This document shows, in pieces, positions 1-6,466 of a stretch of DNA of 22,996 nucleotides. A program made the translations under genes and the position numbers. Location of the stretch: the NCBI GenBank assembly GCA_018812355.1, contig JAHJDQ010000108.1:1-22996 (forward strand), read 5' to 3'. The notes beneath the pieces were generated by a model. It worked only from the letters and a program-made list of their open reading frames with translations. It searched no databases and was not told the DNA's origin. The stretch's first letter is position 1. Every line of letters begins with the position of its first letter. Source of the DNA: Nanobdellota archaeon. Its GTDB lineage: Archaea; Nanobdellota; Nanobdellia; Woesearchaeales; GW2011-AR9.

Positions 1-63
1 AACTCCTTAACTACTATGACTAATAACTGAACTTGCCACGAAAAAACTTGTCGCTATGCTCCA

Positions 64-100
64 CCGGGACGTAAAGTCCCGGAAGCTTAACATCGTTAAG
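64..100. repeat. Hairpin pair left of the toxin-antitoxin module
   Basis: A perfect 7-bp stem (CCGGGAC at 64-70, GTCCCGG at 76-82) with loop GTAAA is followed by a second small inverted repeat, CTTAAC-ATC-GTTAAG (86-100). A similar pair, a 7-bp stem with loop ATAAA followed by the same TAACATCGTTAAGT string, occurs at 1000-1037 on the other side of the toxin-antitoxin genes in the same orientation. It may be a dispersed repeat, a boundary or a terminator; the sequence does not decide. Positions 1-60 show nothing else recognisable. Confidence 0.6.
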
Positions 101-105
101 TCTAA

Positions 106-177
106 TTACTGCGTTTTTATTTTGATTAACTTTATTAAGTAGAACTTTCTGATATATTTAGTATGGCACAAAAAACC
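106..177 (+). repeat. Left copy of three shared boxes (imperfect inverted repeat)
   Basis: Three boxes occur in order: TTACTGCGTTTTTAT (106-120), GTAGAACTTT (139-148) and GGCACAAAAAACC (165-177). The same boxes in the same order lie on the minus strand upstream of the antitoxin gene at 974-902, with different spacing (18 and 16 bp here, 26 and 9 bp there). In this copy the third box overlaps the start codon and first codons of the PIN gene. The two arms therefore form an imperfect inverted repeat enclosing the toxin-antitoxin pair. Confidence 0.7.
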
Positions 178-597
178 TACTATGTCGATGCTTGTATTTG
201 GCTCAATCTTTTCAAGAAAGAAGGAGATGCAAATAAAGGAGTGCCGTATTGGAAAATCACTCAAGATTTTTTAGAAAAAATAATGTTCTCAGAAGATGAA
301 ATTGTATATTCAGGTTTTGTACTAAAAGAAATAAAATTTAAAATAAGTGAAAAAGATTTTATTGAAAAAAAAGAATTTTTAGAAAGTGAACCGAAATTCA
401 GCTTTGTTAAAGCTACACCTGAAGATTATGATCTTGCAAGAAAATTAGAATCAGAGTTTGAATATGAAATTAGTTTCCTTGACTGTATGCATATTGCAAT
501 TTCTCAAAGATTAGATTACATACTAATCACTAGAGATAAACTACTTATCCAATATGCAAAGAAACACGTAGAAGTATATAAACCAGAAGAAGTTTAA
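163..597 (+). CDS. PIN-domain ribonuclease, probable VapC-type toxin
   Basis: A 144-residue single-domain PIN protein. The acidic residues expected to bind the metal are visible: D9 (YYVDACIW), E56 (VLKEIKF), D107 (FLDCMHIA) and D125 (ITRDKLL). PIN proteins of this size are usually metal-dependent RNases acting as toxins of type II toxin-antitoxin systems. A ribbon-helix-helix gene lies on the opposite strand and the two stop codons overlap (TTAA), so the pair is convergent rather than the usual antitoxin-toxin operon. The ATG at 163 has no clear Shine-Dalgarno, so translation may be leaderless. The RNA target cannot be read from the sequence. PIN assignment is firm; toxin role is inferred from the neighbour. 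Confidence 0.85.
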   Translation: MAQKTYYVDACIWLNLFKKEGDANKGVPYWKITQDFLEKIMFSEDEIVYSGFVLKEIKFKISEKDFIEKKEFLESEPKFSFVKATPEDYDLARKLESEFEYEISFLDCMHIAISQRLDYILITRDKLLIQYAKKHVEVYKPEEV

Positions 598-851
598 TCT
601 ACTAATTTATTAATCTCTTCAATATCCTTAAAACTCTTAATTTCCTTAGACAATTTCTTTCGAATTTCTCTAATTTCCTTGACAGAATCGCCGGTGTTTG
701 GAATTGTACCAATTTGTTTCTCTAAAATCAATTTTCTTAAAGCATCTCTGATTACATCAGACTTATTTGTATACAAACCTTTATCTACTAAATTATCAAC
801 TTCTTCCATCAATCTTTCAGGTAATCTTACCTGAGCAACTTCCATAGTCAT
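594..851 (-). CDS. Ribbon-helix-helix antitoxin-like regulator
   Basis: An 85-residue protein. The N-terminal 45 residues have the ribbon-helix-helix (CopG/ParD-type) pattern: a short beta strand (AQVRLPERLMEEV), then two helices containing NKSDVIRDALRKL. The charged C-terminal tail (about 50-85) is the likely toxin-binding part. It overlaps the PIN gene tail to tail. An in-frame Met two codons inside (ATG ending at 845) is an alternative start. A perfect inverted repeat with 9-bp arms starts at the start codon itself, which fits autorepression, as is usual for RHH antitoxins. A stand-alone regulator is possible, but the overlap with a PIN gene favours an antitoxin. Confidence 0.82.
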   Translation of the reverse strand: MTMEVAQVRLPERLMEEVDNLVDKGLYTNKSDVIRDALRKLILEKQIGTIPNTGDSVKEIREIRKKLSKEIKSFKDIEEINKLVD

Positions 852-872
852 TGTAATACGTCTGTATTACAA
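851..872. promoter_or_regulatory. Probable antitoxin operator (palindrome at the start codon)
   Basis: Perfect inverted repeat TTGTAATAC (851-859), spacer GTCT, GTATTACAA (864-872). It touches the antitoxin start codon and lies about 25 bp downstream of A/T-rich TATA-like sequences on the minus strand (TTTTATAG near 893-900). Position and symmetry fit a binding site for the RHH protein. No copy is visible upstream of the PIN gene. Confidence 0.55.
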
Positions 873-901
873 ACTACTATAAAAATCTTTCGCTATAAAA
901 C

Positions 902-974
902 GGTTTTTTGTGCCTTTAAAGTAAAAGTTCTACAATATAAACTGAACCAAACCTGGTGCATAAAAACGCAGTAA
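902..974 (-). repeat. Right copy of three shared boxes (imperfect inverted repeat)
   Basis: Read on the minus strand, the boxes are TTACTGCGTTTTTAT (974-960), GTAGAACTTT (933-924) and GGCACAAAAAACC (914-902). All three are exact copies of the boxes at 106-177. Here they lie 50-120 bp upstream of the antitoxin ATG, outside any coding region. They may be promoter elements, a shared regulator site, or the remains of inverted ends of a small mobile cassette. Confidence 0.7.
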
Positions 975-980
975 CTCAGC

Positions 981-1037
981 GCTTTGCATGCAAAGCTCGG
1001 GGTGGGATAAACCCACCCAGACATAACATCGTTAAGT
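981..1037. repeat. Triple hairpin block right of the toxin-antitoxin module
   Basis: Three adjacent dyads: a 16-bp perfect palindrome GCTTTGCATGCAAAGC (981-996); a 7-bp stem GGGTGGG/CCCACCC with loop ATAAA (1000-1018); and TAAC-ATC-GTTA inside TAACATCGTTAAGT (1024-1037). The last two match the arrangement at 64-101 on the same strand. The region 852-1066 otherwise contains only the antitoxin promoter. Confidence 0.6.
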
Positions 1038-1066
1038 TGAATTTAAAAAAATAAAAATAGAAAAAA

Positions 1067-1606
1067 CTAGTTTTTTATGATTACCTGAGCGGATGCTGCG
1101 TCAAGTGGTGGTTGATTATCTCCAAATCCCTTACCTGCAACAGCAGCTATTGTATACAAACCATTGTTGTATTCTGTGGTATCATACATTATATTCCAGC
1201 CATCGCTTCCATCTGAATCAATAGGTGTATTCTGCCCTACTCCTTGTTCCATATCAATTTTTCCACTTTGAATTATAAAAATGACAGCTTCTGTATCTTC
1301 TGGGACATTTAGATATTCAACATTAATTATTCCTTTGACATTCTTTTCAATTGTTGGATATATTCTTAGCTGACTATCTGTAACTCTTCCTTTAGCTGTT
1401 ACTTCAGTCTTGCATTGCACTTCTTCTTCAAAACTCTGACACTCAAAGTTTGTTTGTTCAGAACATTGATATGCTGTTCTTGTCTTTACAGCGTCATCAT
1501 TGCATGCACTCCATATACCTGACACTTGACATTCAGGACATTTAGGTCCGCAACCTAATAGCAGAAATGATAATAAAATGATCAAACAAACTAATTTTAA
1601 CTTCAT
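1067..1606 (-). CDS. Secreted lipoprotein with Cys-rich segment and Ig-like C-terminus
   Basis: 179 residues. The N-terminus is a lipoprotein signal peptide (hydrophobic 5-18, then LLLGC with C19 as the lipidation site). Residues 19-66 are Cys-rich, with CPEC and a WSAC...RTAYQC stretch that loosely recalls thrombospondin type 1 repeats. The C-terminal ~100 residues look like a beta-sandwich; YDTTEYNNGLYTIAAVAG is the strand-turn pattern typical of bacterial Ig-like domains. It is probably membrane-anchored and faces outward, possibly in adhesion or binding; no enzyme motif was seen. A TATA-like stretch lies at 1621-1633, and a MITE begins 42 bp upstream. Function unknown. Confidence 0.65.
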   Translation of the reverse strand: MKLKLVCLIILLSFLLLGCGPKCPECQVSGIWSACNDDAVKTRTAYQCSEQTNFECQSFEEEVQCKTEVTAKGRVTDSQLRIYPTIEKNVKGIINVEYLNVPEDTEAVIFIIQSGKIDMEQGVGQNTPIDSDGSDGWNIMYDTTEYNNGLYTIAAVAGKGFGDNQPPLDAASAQVIIKN

Positions 1607-1638
1607 TAAGAATTTGAAGGTTTATTTATATAAAAAAC

Positions 1639-1799
1639 TTTCTAATAGGCTCCGTAGAATTGCTATCCTACTCCAGAGACCACAACTGTATACTGCGTAT
1701 ACAAACGTGGTATCTTCCGCCTGGCCATGCCATCAATAACTACGTTATTGCTGTCATTGATGGCACAGACGGTAGCAATTCTACAGAGCCTTTCTAATA
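1639..1799. mobile_element. 143-bp MITE with 9-bp target-site duplication (element 1648-1790)
   Basis: The element begins GGCTCCGTAGAATTGCTA (1648-1665); the reverse complement of its right end is GGCTCTGTAGAATTGCTA (1790-1773), one mismatch in 18. It is flanked by the identical 9-mer TTTCTAATA at 1639-1647 and 1791-1799. The interior folds into further hairpins: CCAC...TGTATAC-TGC-GTATACA...GTGG (about 1680-1710) and GCCATCAAT...ATTGATGGC (1729-1763) with an inner AATAAC/GTTATT. No coding capacity is present. The GGNNNTG tip and the duplication length resemble IS1-family ends, but IS6, ISL3 and IS1595 ends also begin with similar GGCTCTG strings. Confidence 0.85.
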
Positions 1800-1829
1800 A
1801 TTAAAAAAAAAGATGGAGACTACCCCCAT

Positions 1830-3941
1830 TTATTCATAACAGCCAATACTAGGATTGGCAGAACGAGTATTGCCTTCTATATCAGATAATACATCTACAT
1901 TAATCCCGGCATCAATTGCCGGAGCGGAAGAAACTAAATGATAATCATCAGCACCGACAAATAATTCATCGGAGGTTGCTATTAGTGAATGTAAATCACG
2001 TCCAAGAGCTTCCCAAGTTAGGCTTTCATCCGGAGTTAGGCCATAAGGCTGCCAAGTCTGCCATTCATCTAAAGTTAACTGCTGGTGATAGATATAAGGA
2101 AAACCGCCAAAGACATTATAGTCTGTATCAGTATTAAGGCCATCAGTTGTTCTCATTAACTGGAGAACACCACGATCAGGATTTCTGTTATAAATGATAT
2201 TGTTTCTAATTGTTACAGGTCCATCACTTTGATCAACTTGTAAAGCCCATCTGGTGGTATCACTAGCCATATCAATCGTATTATGATAAAATTGAACATT
2301 TTTTCCGCCTGCGGCACCGTTAATTCTATACAAAGTGATCCCGCCAGCGTGATTATTATACAATAAATTATTTCTGATTACCGAATCTTGAATTCCATCC
2401 ATGTTGATTGCTGCTCCTGCTCCGTTCAAACCGTTATTATAGATGATATTATTTTCAATTAACGCTCCTGAAATAATTCCGTCACCTTCAACACCCGCAT
2501 GTCCTCCAGACGATAAATCGCCGTTAACATGAAGACCATTTTGAGTGTTATCATGAATAAGATTTCCTCTGATAGTAGGATTATCAGCACTATTGGAAAA
2601 ATAAATTCCGTGTTGTACAACACTTCCATAAGCTTCATTATTCTCGATCAAAATATTATTGGCATGGTTAGTGAAGATACCCCAGCGGCCATTATTTCCA
2701 AAAACACCATTTTTAACAATTACATTATGACTACCATCTACTCTAATTCCTGCTCTAGGAGCATTAAAACTAGTTAAACCATCAATAATGATATAATCAC
2801 TAAAAGTAATAAAAATATTATCTCTATCAGGTGATCCACGATCAGTAGTAGGAGTTATCACCGCACCGCTTCCTTCAGCTTTAATTGTGATTGGTTGTCC
2901 AGGAAGGCCGTCAAGATTATCTACTGTAAAGCCGAGATATTCTCCATCTGCGACTAAGATAGTTTCTCCAGGAGAAACTAAAGTCAGTGCTTTTCTTATT
3001 TCACGGCAGGCAGTTGAGGGAGTAGCACAGTCATTATCATCACTACCACTAGGAGAAACATAGTAATTATCTCCTTCTGAAACAGTACAATCAGCGGAAC
3101 ATGTTTCACCATCTTCACAAAGACCATCGCCACAAACAGGTGCAGCAGGGCAATCAATTAAACAACTAGCAGAATCTTCTCCTGCGTCACAAGTATCATC
3201 ACCACAGAAAGAAGCAATAGGACAATCAATTAAACAACTAGCAGAGTCTTCCCCTGCGTCACAAGTATCATCACCACAAATAGGTGTTATGGTGTAATTA
3301 TTTGAATCTTCAACAAAAATGGTTCTGTGAGAGGTTGCTTGATAACTTTCAAAGCTTACTTGGACATAAAAGTCGTAAGCACTGGTAGATATATTTGTTG
3401 GAATAAAAATTTTTGTTACTTCAGTTTTTTCCTCAAATGAACCCATATAGATTGTATCACTGCCAGAACTAATTACTTCTTCTTCATGTTCAAGCCAGAA
3501 ATTGATGATGACATCATTATTAATGTCGGCCATCCCCTTAATGAAATAAGTAAAGTGTAACTGCCCGTCACTACCAACAGGAGAATCGACATCAATTACT
3601 TTAATATCAAATAATTTTACACATTGGTAATCATAACAAGATTTATCTTCAGAACAATCAGCATTAGATGAACATGAATTATCGGAAGAAGTTGTTGTGG
3701 ATGAACCGCTACTACCTCCTCCTCCAGTACTTGCACTAATATCTTCTGTTTCCTCTTCGATTATTTCTTCAGCCCCTAATGATACCAATAATTCTTCACG
3801 AGAAGATGATTCTCCTAATGTTGCATCTTCAACTACTAGTTCTGTAACTTCATTATCAATAACTTCTTTAGGTCTACATCCTGTTATTAATAGGGAAATA
3901 AATGTAATTAATGTTAATACCACCAATATTTTTGTTTTCAT
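1830..3941 (-). CDS. Large secreted lipoprotein with right-handed parallel beta-helix
   Basis: 703 residues. A lipoprotein signal peptide ends at LITGC (C22). A low-complexity acidic and Gly/Ser/Thr linker follows (about 30-88), then a short Cys-rich knot (SCSSNADCSEDKSCYDYQC, 89-107). Next are a beta-sandwich-like region (about 110-212), two and a half CGDxxCxxGEDxxSCxxDCP repeats (221-285), and from 292 a DUF1565/pectin-lyase-type beta-helix. The helix opens with YYVSPSGSDDNDC and shows many N-rich PbH1-like coils (for example GVFGNNGRWGIFTNHANNILIENNEAYG). Such domains bind or cleave polysaccharide, or act as surface adhesins; no catalytic residues can be assigned with confidence. The N-terminal lipid anchor and linker suggest that the helix is displayed outside the cell. 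Confidence 0.8.
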   Translation of the reverse strand: MKTKILVVLTLITFISLLITGCRPKEVIDNEVTELVVEDATLGESSSREELLVSLGAEEIIEEETEDISASTGGGGSSGSSTTTSSDNSCSSNADCSEDKSCYDYQCVKLFDIKVIDVDSPVGSDGQLHFTYFIKGMADINNDVIINFWLEHEEEVISSGSDTIYMGSFEEKTEVTKIFIPTNISTSAYDFYVQVSFESYQATSHRTIFVEDSNNYTITPICGDDTCDAGEDSASCLIDCPIASFCGDDTCDAGEDSASCLIDCPAAPVCGDGLCEDGETCSADCTVSEGDNYYVSPSGSDDNDCATPSTACREIRKALTLVSPGETILVADGEYLGFTVDNLDGLPGQPITIKAEGSGAVITPTTDRGSPDRDNIFITFSDYIIIDGLTSFNAPRAGIRVDGSHNVIVKNGVFGNNGRWGIFTNHANNILIENNEAYGSVVQHGIYFSNSADNPTIRGNLIHDNTQNGLHVNGDLSSGGHAGVEGDGIISGALIENNIIYNNGLNGAGAAINMDGIQDSVIRNNLLYNNHAGGITLYRINGAAGGKNVQFYHNTIDMASDTTRWALQVDQSDGPVTIRNNIIYNRNPDRGVLQLMRTTDGLNTDTDYNVFGGFPYIYHQQLTLDEWQTWQPYGLTPDESLTWEALGRDLHSLIATSDELFVGADDYHLVSSAPAIDAGINVDVLSDIEGNTRSANPSIGCYE
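3151..3279. repeat. 72-bp in-gene tandem repeat
   Basis: Two near-identical copies with a period of 72 bp begin at 3151 and 3223, with only a few base differences. They encode the 24-residue unit CGDDTCDAGEDSASCLIDCP plus a variable linker. A third, diverged protein copy (CGDGLCEDGETCSADC) lies just N-terminal to the beta-helix. Near identity at DNA level suggests recent duplication or gene conversion. Confidence 0.85.
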
Positions 3942-4074
3942 TTTAATAATCGCTCCATTACTTTTATTAATTCTTCATAGTTTATAGTTATATAATCCTT
4001 TATGGATATTCTTGCGTATTTCTGAAAATGTTATTAAAAAATAATTATATATAAATCTTTCATTAGAAATAATT

Positions 4075-4641
4075 CTATTTAACTCTTCTTCTGTAGAAGT
4101 CAGCAAAGAAGATATTTTTTGTAAAAGAACCTGCCGGAATACCAACCAAAATTATAATCATAACTAAAAAGATAAGCGCTAACAAAATACTTTTCAACAA
4201 AATAACAATATAATCTCCTAAATTAGTAAAAACTGGTTTAACAATCTTAAATTCAAATAATGAACCTACGGTTTCTTTGTTAAAGAAGTGGATAAATAAT
4301 ATTGGCATGACAAAGAGACTGAATAGTAATTGGACAGCGCCTCGTAACCAAAGACTGATTAAAGATAATATCATTAAAACTACACTATAAGCCAAAATAA
4401 AAGGTAATGATTTTAAAAACATAAAGAAGCCTAATTTTAAATCGCTGCTAAAACTAAATGTAGGTAATTGTTTAAATTTACCTTTACAAAATTCTTTAAC
4501 AATTCTAATTCCATAACCACCTAAAGCAAACCAGCCTATGATTGGCAGGAAGATCCATAAAATGTTCCACATCCCTTTAGCTCTGTTAAAAGGATATTTG
4601 AAGGCAGACTTAAAATTTAATGGCGTTTTCTTTGCAGGCAT
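4075..4641 (-). CDS. DUF4013 family integral membrane protein
   Basis: 188 residues with four to five hydrophobic segments (about 26-43, 68-95, 98-120 and 140-168). The N-terminal FKYPFNRAKGMWNILWIFLPIIGWFALGGYGIRIVKEFCKGKFKQLPTF matches the DUF4013 layout: a basic start, a GY-x-x-R-x-V turn and the LP motif before a second membrane block. The family is widespread in archaea and has no established function. It is transcribed in the same direction as ribH upstream, 31 bp apart, but a functional link to riboflavin synthesis is not supported. Family call moderately sure. Confidence 0.7.
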   Translation of the reverse strand: MPAKKTPLNFKSAFKYPFNRAKGMWNILWIFLPIIGWFALGGYGIRIVKEFCKGKFKQLPTFSFSSDLKLGFFMFLKSLPFILAYSVVLMILSLISLWLRGAVQLLFSLFVMPILFIHFFNKETVGSLFEFKIVKPVFTNLGDYIVILLKSILLALIFLVMIIILVGIPAGSFTKNIFFADFYRRRVK

Positions 4642-4672
4642 AGTAGTTACTATATTTTATTTATTTATAAAA

Positions 4673-5056
4673 TTAACTGTCTAACAGTTGCAGACAAGCT
4701 TTAGTAACTTTCTCTGCTCTAGAAATACGTGCTACGGCTTGTGCTTTAGTCATCTTCGGCCCATTAATACCGCAGACTACAGGTTTATTAAATTCTAACG
4801 ATAGATCAATTAAAGCCTTACCAACACAATAAGAAATCATCCCATCATGATCGGTTTCGCCTTGTATAACTGCTCCTAGAGTTACCACTCCATCTACAGA
4901 AGATAACAATCTTTTCACAGCTAAGGGAATGTCAAAACTACCAGGAACTTTCAAAATCGAAACTTCATGTCCGGCAGCAGTTTTTTCTGCCAATTCTAAC
5001 ATCTTGGAAGTAATCTCATCCCAATAAGTTTCCGAAACGACGATGCCAAGTTTCAT
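4673..5056 (-). CDS. ribH: 6,7-dimethyl-8-ribityllumazine synthase
   Basis: 127 residues, close to the short archaeal lumazine synthases. It condenses 5-amino-6-ribitylaminouracil with 3,4-dihydroxy-2-butanone 4-phosphate. Visible family motifs are the N-terminal GIVVSETYWDEI, the VPGSFDIPLAVKRL segment, GAVIQGETDHDGMIS with the proton-transfer His, and the C-terminal GINGPKMTKAQAVAR. The start ATG overlaps the ribC stop (ATGA type, 5053-5056), so the two are translationally coupled. Third gene of the ribK-ribC-ribH unit; it supplies the substrate for RibC. Confidence 0.92.
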   Translation of the reverse strand: MKLGIVVSETYWDEITSKMLELAEKTAAGHEVSILKVPGSFDIPLAVKRLLSSVDGVVTLGAVIQGETDHDGMISYCVGKALIDLSLEFNKPVVCGINGPKMTKAQAVARISRAEKVTKACLQLLDS

Positions 5057-5502
5057 AACCCACCTGCATCATTATAACCTTGTCTTAATCCATCTCCAGC
5101 AGCTGGTGTTAAAGCTTCCTTACCTTCTAACAACTTTAAAGCATTCAAAGCATGCTTTCTGGCACGATCTAAAGCAACCACTTTCTGTTCATTAAGATCA
5201 GAAGTTTCTTTTTCATGGAAGAAGACTTTAAGAATATGTTTGTTAACAATCAATTCAACATTAATCAAGCCTTGATTGGCTTCGTGAGCACAGACTTCAT
5301 CAATTTCTTCCTTCCCAGTCCAACCAAATGCTAAAACTAAATCACAATTATATTTTTCAAAAAGAATTTTGCAAGCAACTGGAAGATCCTTAAATCCGGG
5401 CACAGTATATCTCTCAATCGCTGCTTGATCTCCAATCTCAGCAATTGCTGCTCCACCCATATTAACACGAGAGAAAGTCGTGTCAGCTATACCAATTCGC
5501 AT
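5053..5502 (-). CDS. ribC: Archaeal-type riboflavin synthase
   Basis: 149 residues. The start MRIGIADTTFSRVNMGGAAI and the PGFKDLPVACKIL segment are typical of the archaeal riboflavin synthases (MJ1184 type), which are pentameric relatives of lumazine synthase and unrelated to bacterial RibE. It dismutates two molecules of 6,7-dimethyl-8-ribityllumazine to riboflavin. FGWTGKEEIDEVCAHEANQGLI carries the family's conserved central region. The start overlaps ribK by 16 bp and the end overlaps ribH by 4 bp, so the three genes are one transcription unit. Confidence 0.9.
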   Translation of the reverse strand: MRIGIADTTFSRVNMGGAAIAEIGDQAAIERYTVPGFKDLPVACKILFEKYNCDLVLAFGWTGKEEIDEVCAHEANQGLINVELIVNKHILKVFFHEKETSDLNEQKVVALDRARKHALNALKLLEGKEALTPAAGDGLRQGYNDAGGL

Positions 5503-5840
5503 TGTATTTCGTCTCCATTTTCTAGATTTAGTTTCTGTCTTAAATTTTCAGTAGCAATAAGTTCGATAATATCCTTTCCGTGTTCTGTTTTATGAGGAAT
5601 GATGATTGCACCTTTATATTTGTTGTTAATCGTAACTAAATAACAATCGACTTTACTCCAATTTTTTTCTTTTGGGATAATGAGAATCTTTTTATCTTGT
5701 GGTAAGTTAATATCATCAACTTTAAGATTCAATGTTCCTAAGAAACTAGTAAAACCTAATTGTTTTGTTAAGTAATCTTGATACATTTCAATGTAATATT
5801 TTCCCTTACCAATTCCGGAAACGACTTTACCTGTAATCAT
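5487..5840 (-). CDS. ribK: CTP-dependent riboflavin kinase
   Basis: 117 residues, the size of the stand-alone MJ0056-type (DUF120) enzyme, which makes FMN from riboflavin using CTP. The motif GKVVSGIGKGKYYIEMYQDYLTKQLGF followed by GTLNLKV is diagnostic, and the C-terminal half (ENLRQKLNLENGDEIQCELV) closes the cradle-loop barrel. There is no N-terminal helix-turn-helix, so this is the kinase alone and not the RbkR regulator-kinase fusion found in other archaea. First gene of the operon. Its promoter region (5841-5923) carries a TATA-like TTTATATA (near 5908-5915) and an inverted repeat. Confidence 0.9.
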   Translation of the reverse strand: MITGKVVSGIGKGKYYIEMYQDYLTKQLGFTSFLGTLNLKVDDINLPQDKKILIIPKEKNWSKVDCYLVTINNKYKGAIIIPHKTEHGKDIIELIATENLRQKLNLENGDEIQCELV

Positions 5841-5886
5841 ACATTAAAATAGATGGTTTTTATTATAAAATTTACTTTATTTTATA

Positions 5887-5906
5887 CTAAACATTAATCG
5901 GTTTAG
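5887..5906. promoter_or_regulatory. Candidate operator upstream of ribK
   Basis: Inverted repeat CTAAAC (5887-5892), 8-bp spacer, GTTTAG (5901-5906). On the minus strand it lies just downstream of a TATA-like sequence (around 5908-5915) and roughly 50-65 bp upstream of the ribK ATG, the expected place for a repressor site. Which protein would bind is unknown. Confidence 0.35.
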
Positions 5907-5923
5907 GATATATAAAAAGTAAT

Positions 5924-6466
5924 TCAGTTACGTTTTAGTTTATATTTTTTTACTAACTTATCAAATCTTTTTACTGGTTCTGGGCCAAATTTTTGTAATC
6001 CTGTTCTAACTTCTTCAATAGTTCTTTCTTTTTCTAACTCTCCAGGTTTCTTAGTATAAAAACGATCAGCTAAAGCAATAATTTCTTCTTCTACTGTTAA
6101 AGGAAGAAAATCTTTTTTAGTTACGGGTAGGTTTTGTCTAATAATCTCTTTTTTACTAACGCCAAAATGTCTCTCGGCAACTAAAGCGTGTTTGGGAAGG
6201 CCTTCTTGCTCAAGAATTTTTCTTCCCTGCTCCCAATGAGTAAAATAATGATCTCCTTTTGGAATACCAATCAAGGGCGCTTTCGTCTTACAAACACCAA
6301 TATCATGCAACATTGCCGCTTCTTTAATAAATTGTAAATCTGGTTTTAACTCAGGCACATTTTTGGCAATCTCTAACGCTTTCTTCTTCACTAACTGACT
6401 ATGTTTAACAATAATTAGGTATGTTTGAGAATTAAAATATTTTTTCAACAACTTTAACGGGTTCAT
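5924..6466 (-). CDS. HD-domain metal-dependent phosphohydrolase
   Basis: 180 residues. HD superfamily residues are visible: H22 (VKHSQLV), the H54-D55 doublet (AMLHDIGV), H77 and H100, and D134 (ALADRFYTK). The IGIPKGDHYFTHWEQGRKIL segment resembles HDIG-type proteins annotated as TIGR00295-like in archaea. Substrates of such proteins are nucleotides or phosphorylated metabolites; none can be named here. The start overlaps the smc stop by 4 bp (ATGA), so it is translationally coupled to smc. The basic C-terminus (VKRFDKLVKKYKLKRN) could contact nucleic acid (inference). Confidence 0.8.
   Translation of the reverse strand: MNPLKLLKKYFNSQTYLIIVKHSQLVKKKALEIAKNVPELKPDLQFIKEAAMLHDIGVCKTKAPLIGIPKGDHYFTHWEQGRKILEQEGLPKHALVAERHFGVSKKEIIRQNLPVTKKDFLPLTVEEEIIALADRFYTKKPGELEKERTIEEVRTGLQKFGPEPVKRFDKLVKKYKLKRN

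Noticed and set aside
1..1040. CRISPR-like repeats around the first toxin-antitoxin pair
   Set aside because: There are only two or three diverged hairpins, with no regular spacers and no cas genes.
1639..1799. Treating the folded 143-bp element as a structured non-coding RNA gene
   Set aside because: The exact 9-bp flanking duplication is better explained by transposition; no promoter was seen that would make an RNA of this size.
1916..2777. Plus-strand open frames opposite the beta-helix gene
   Set aside because: They are shadows of the long minus-strand gene, with compositionally odd peptides and no start signals.
5841..5923. FMN riboswitch upstream of ribK
   Set aside because: The 83-bp leader is A/T rich and lacks the conserved multi-stem RFN core; only a simple inverted repeat is present.
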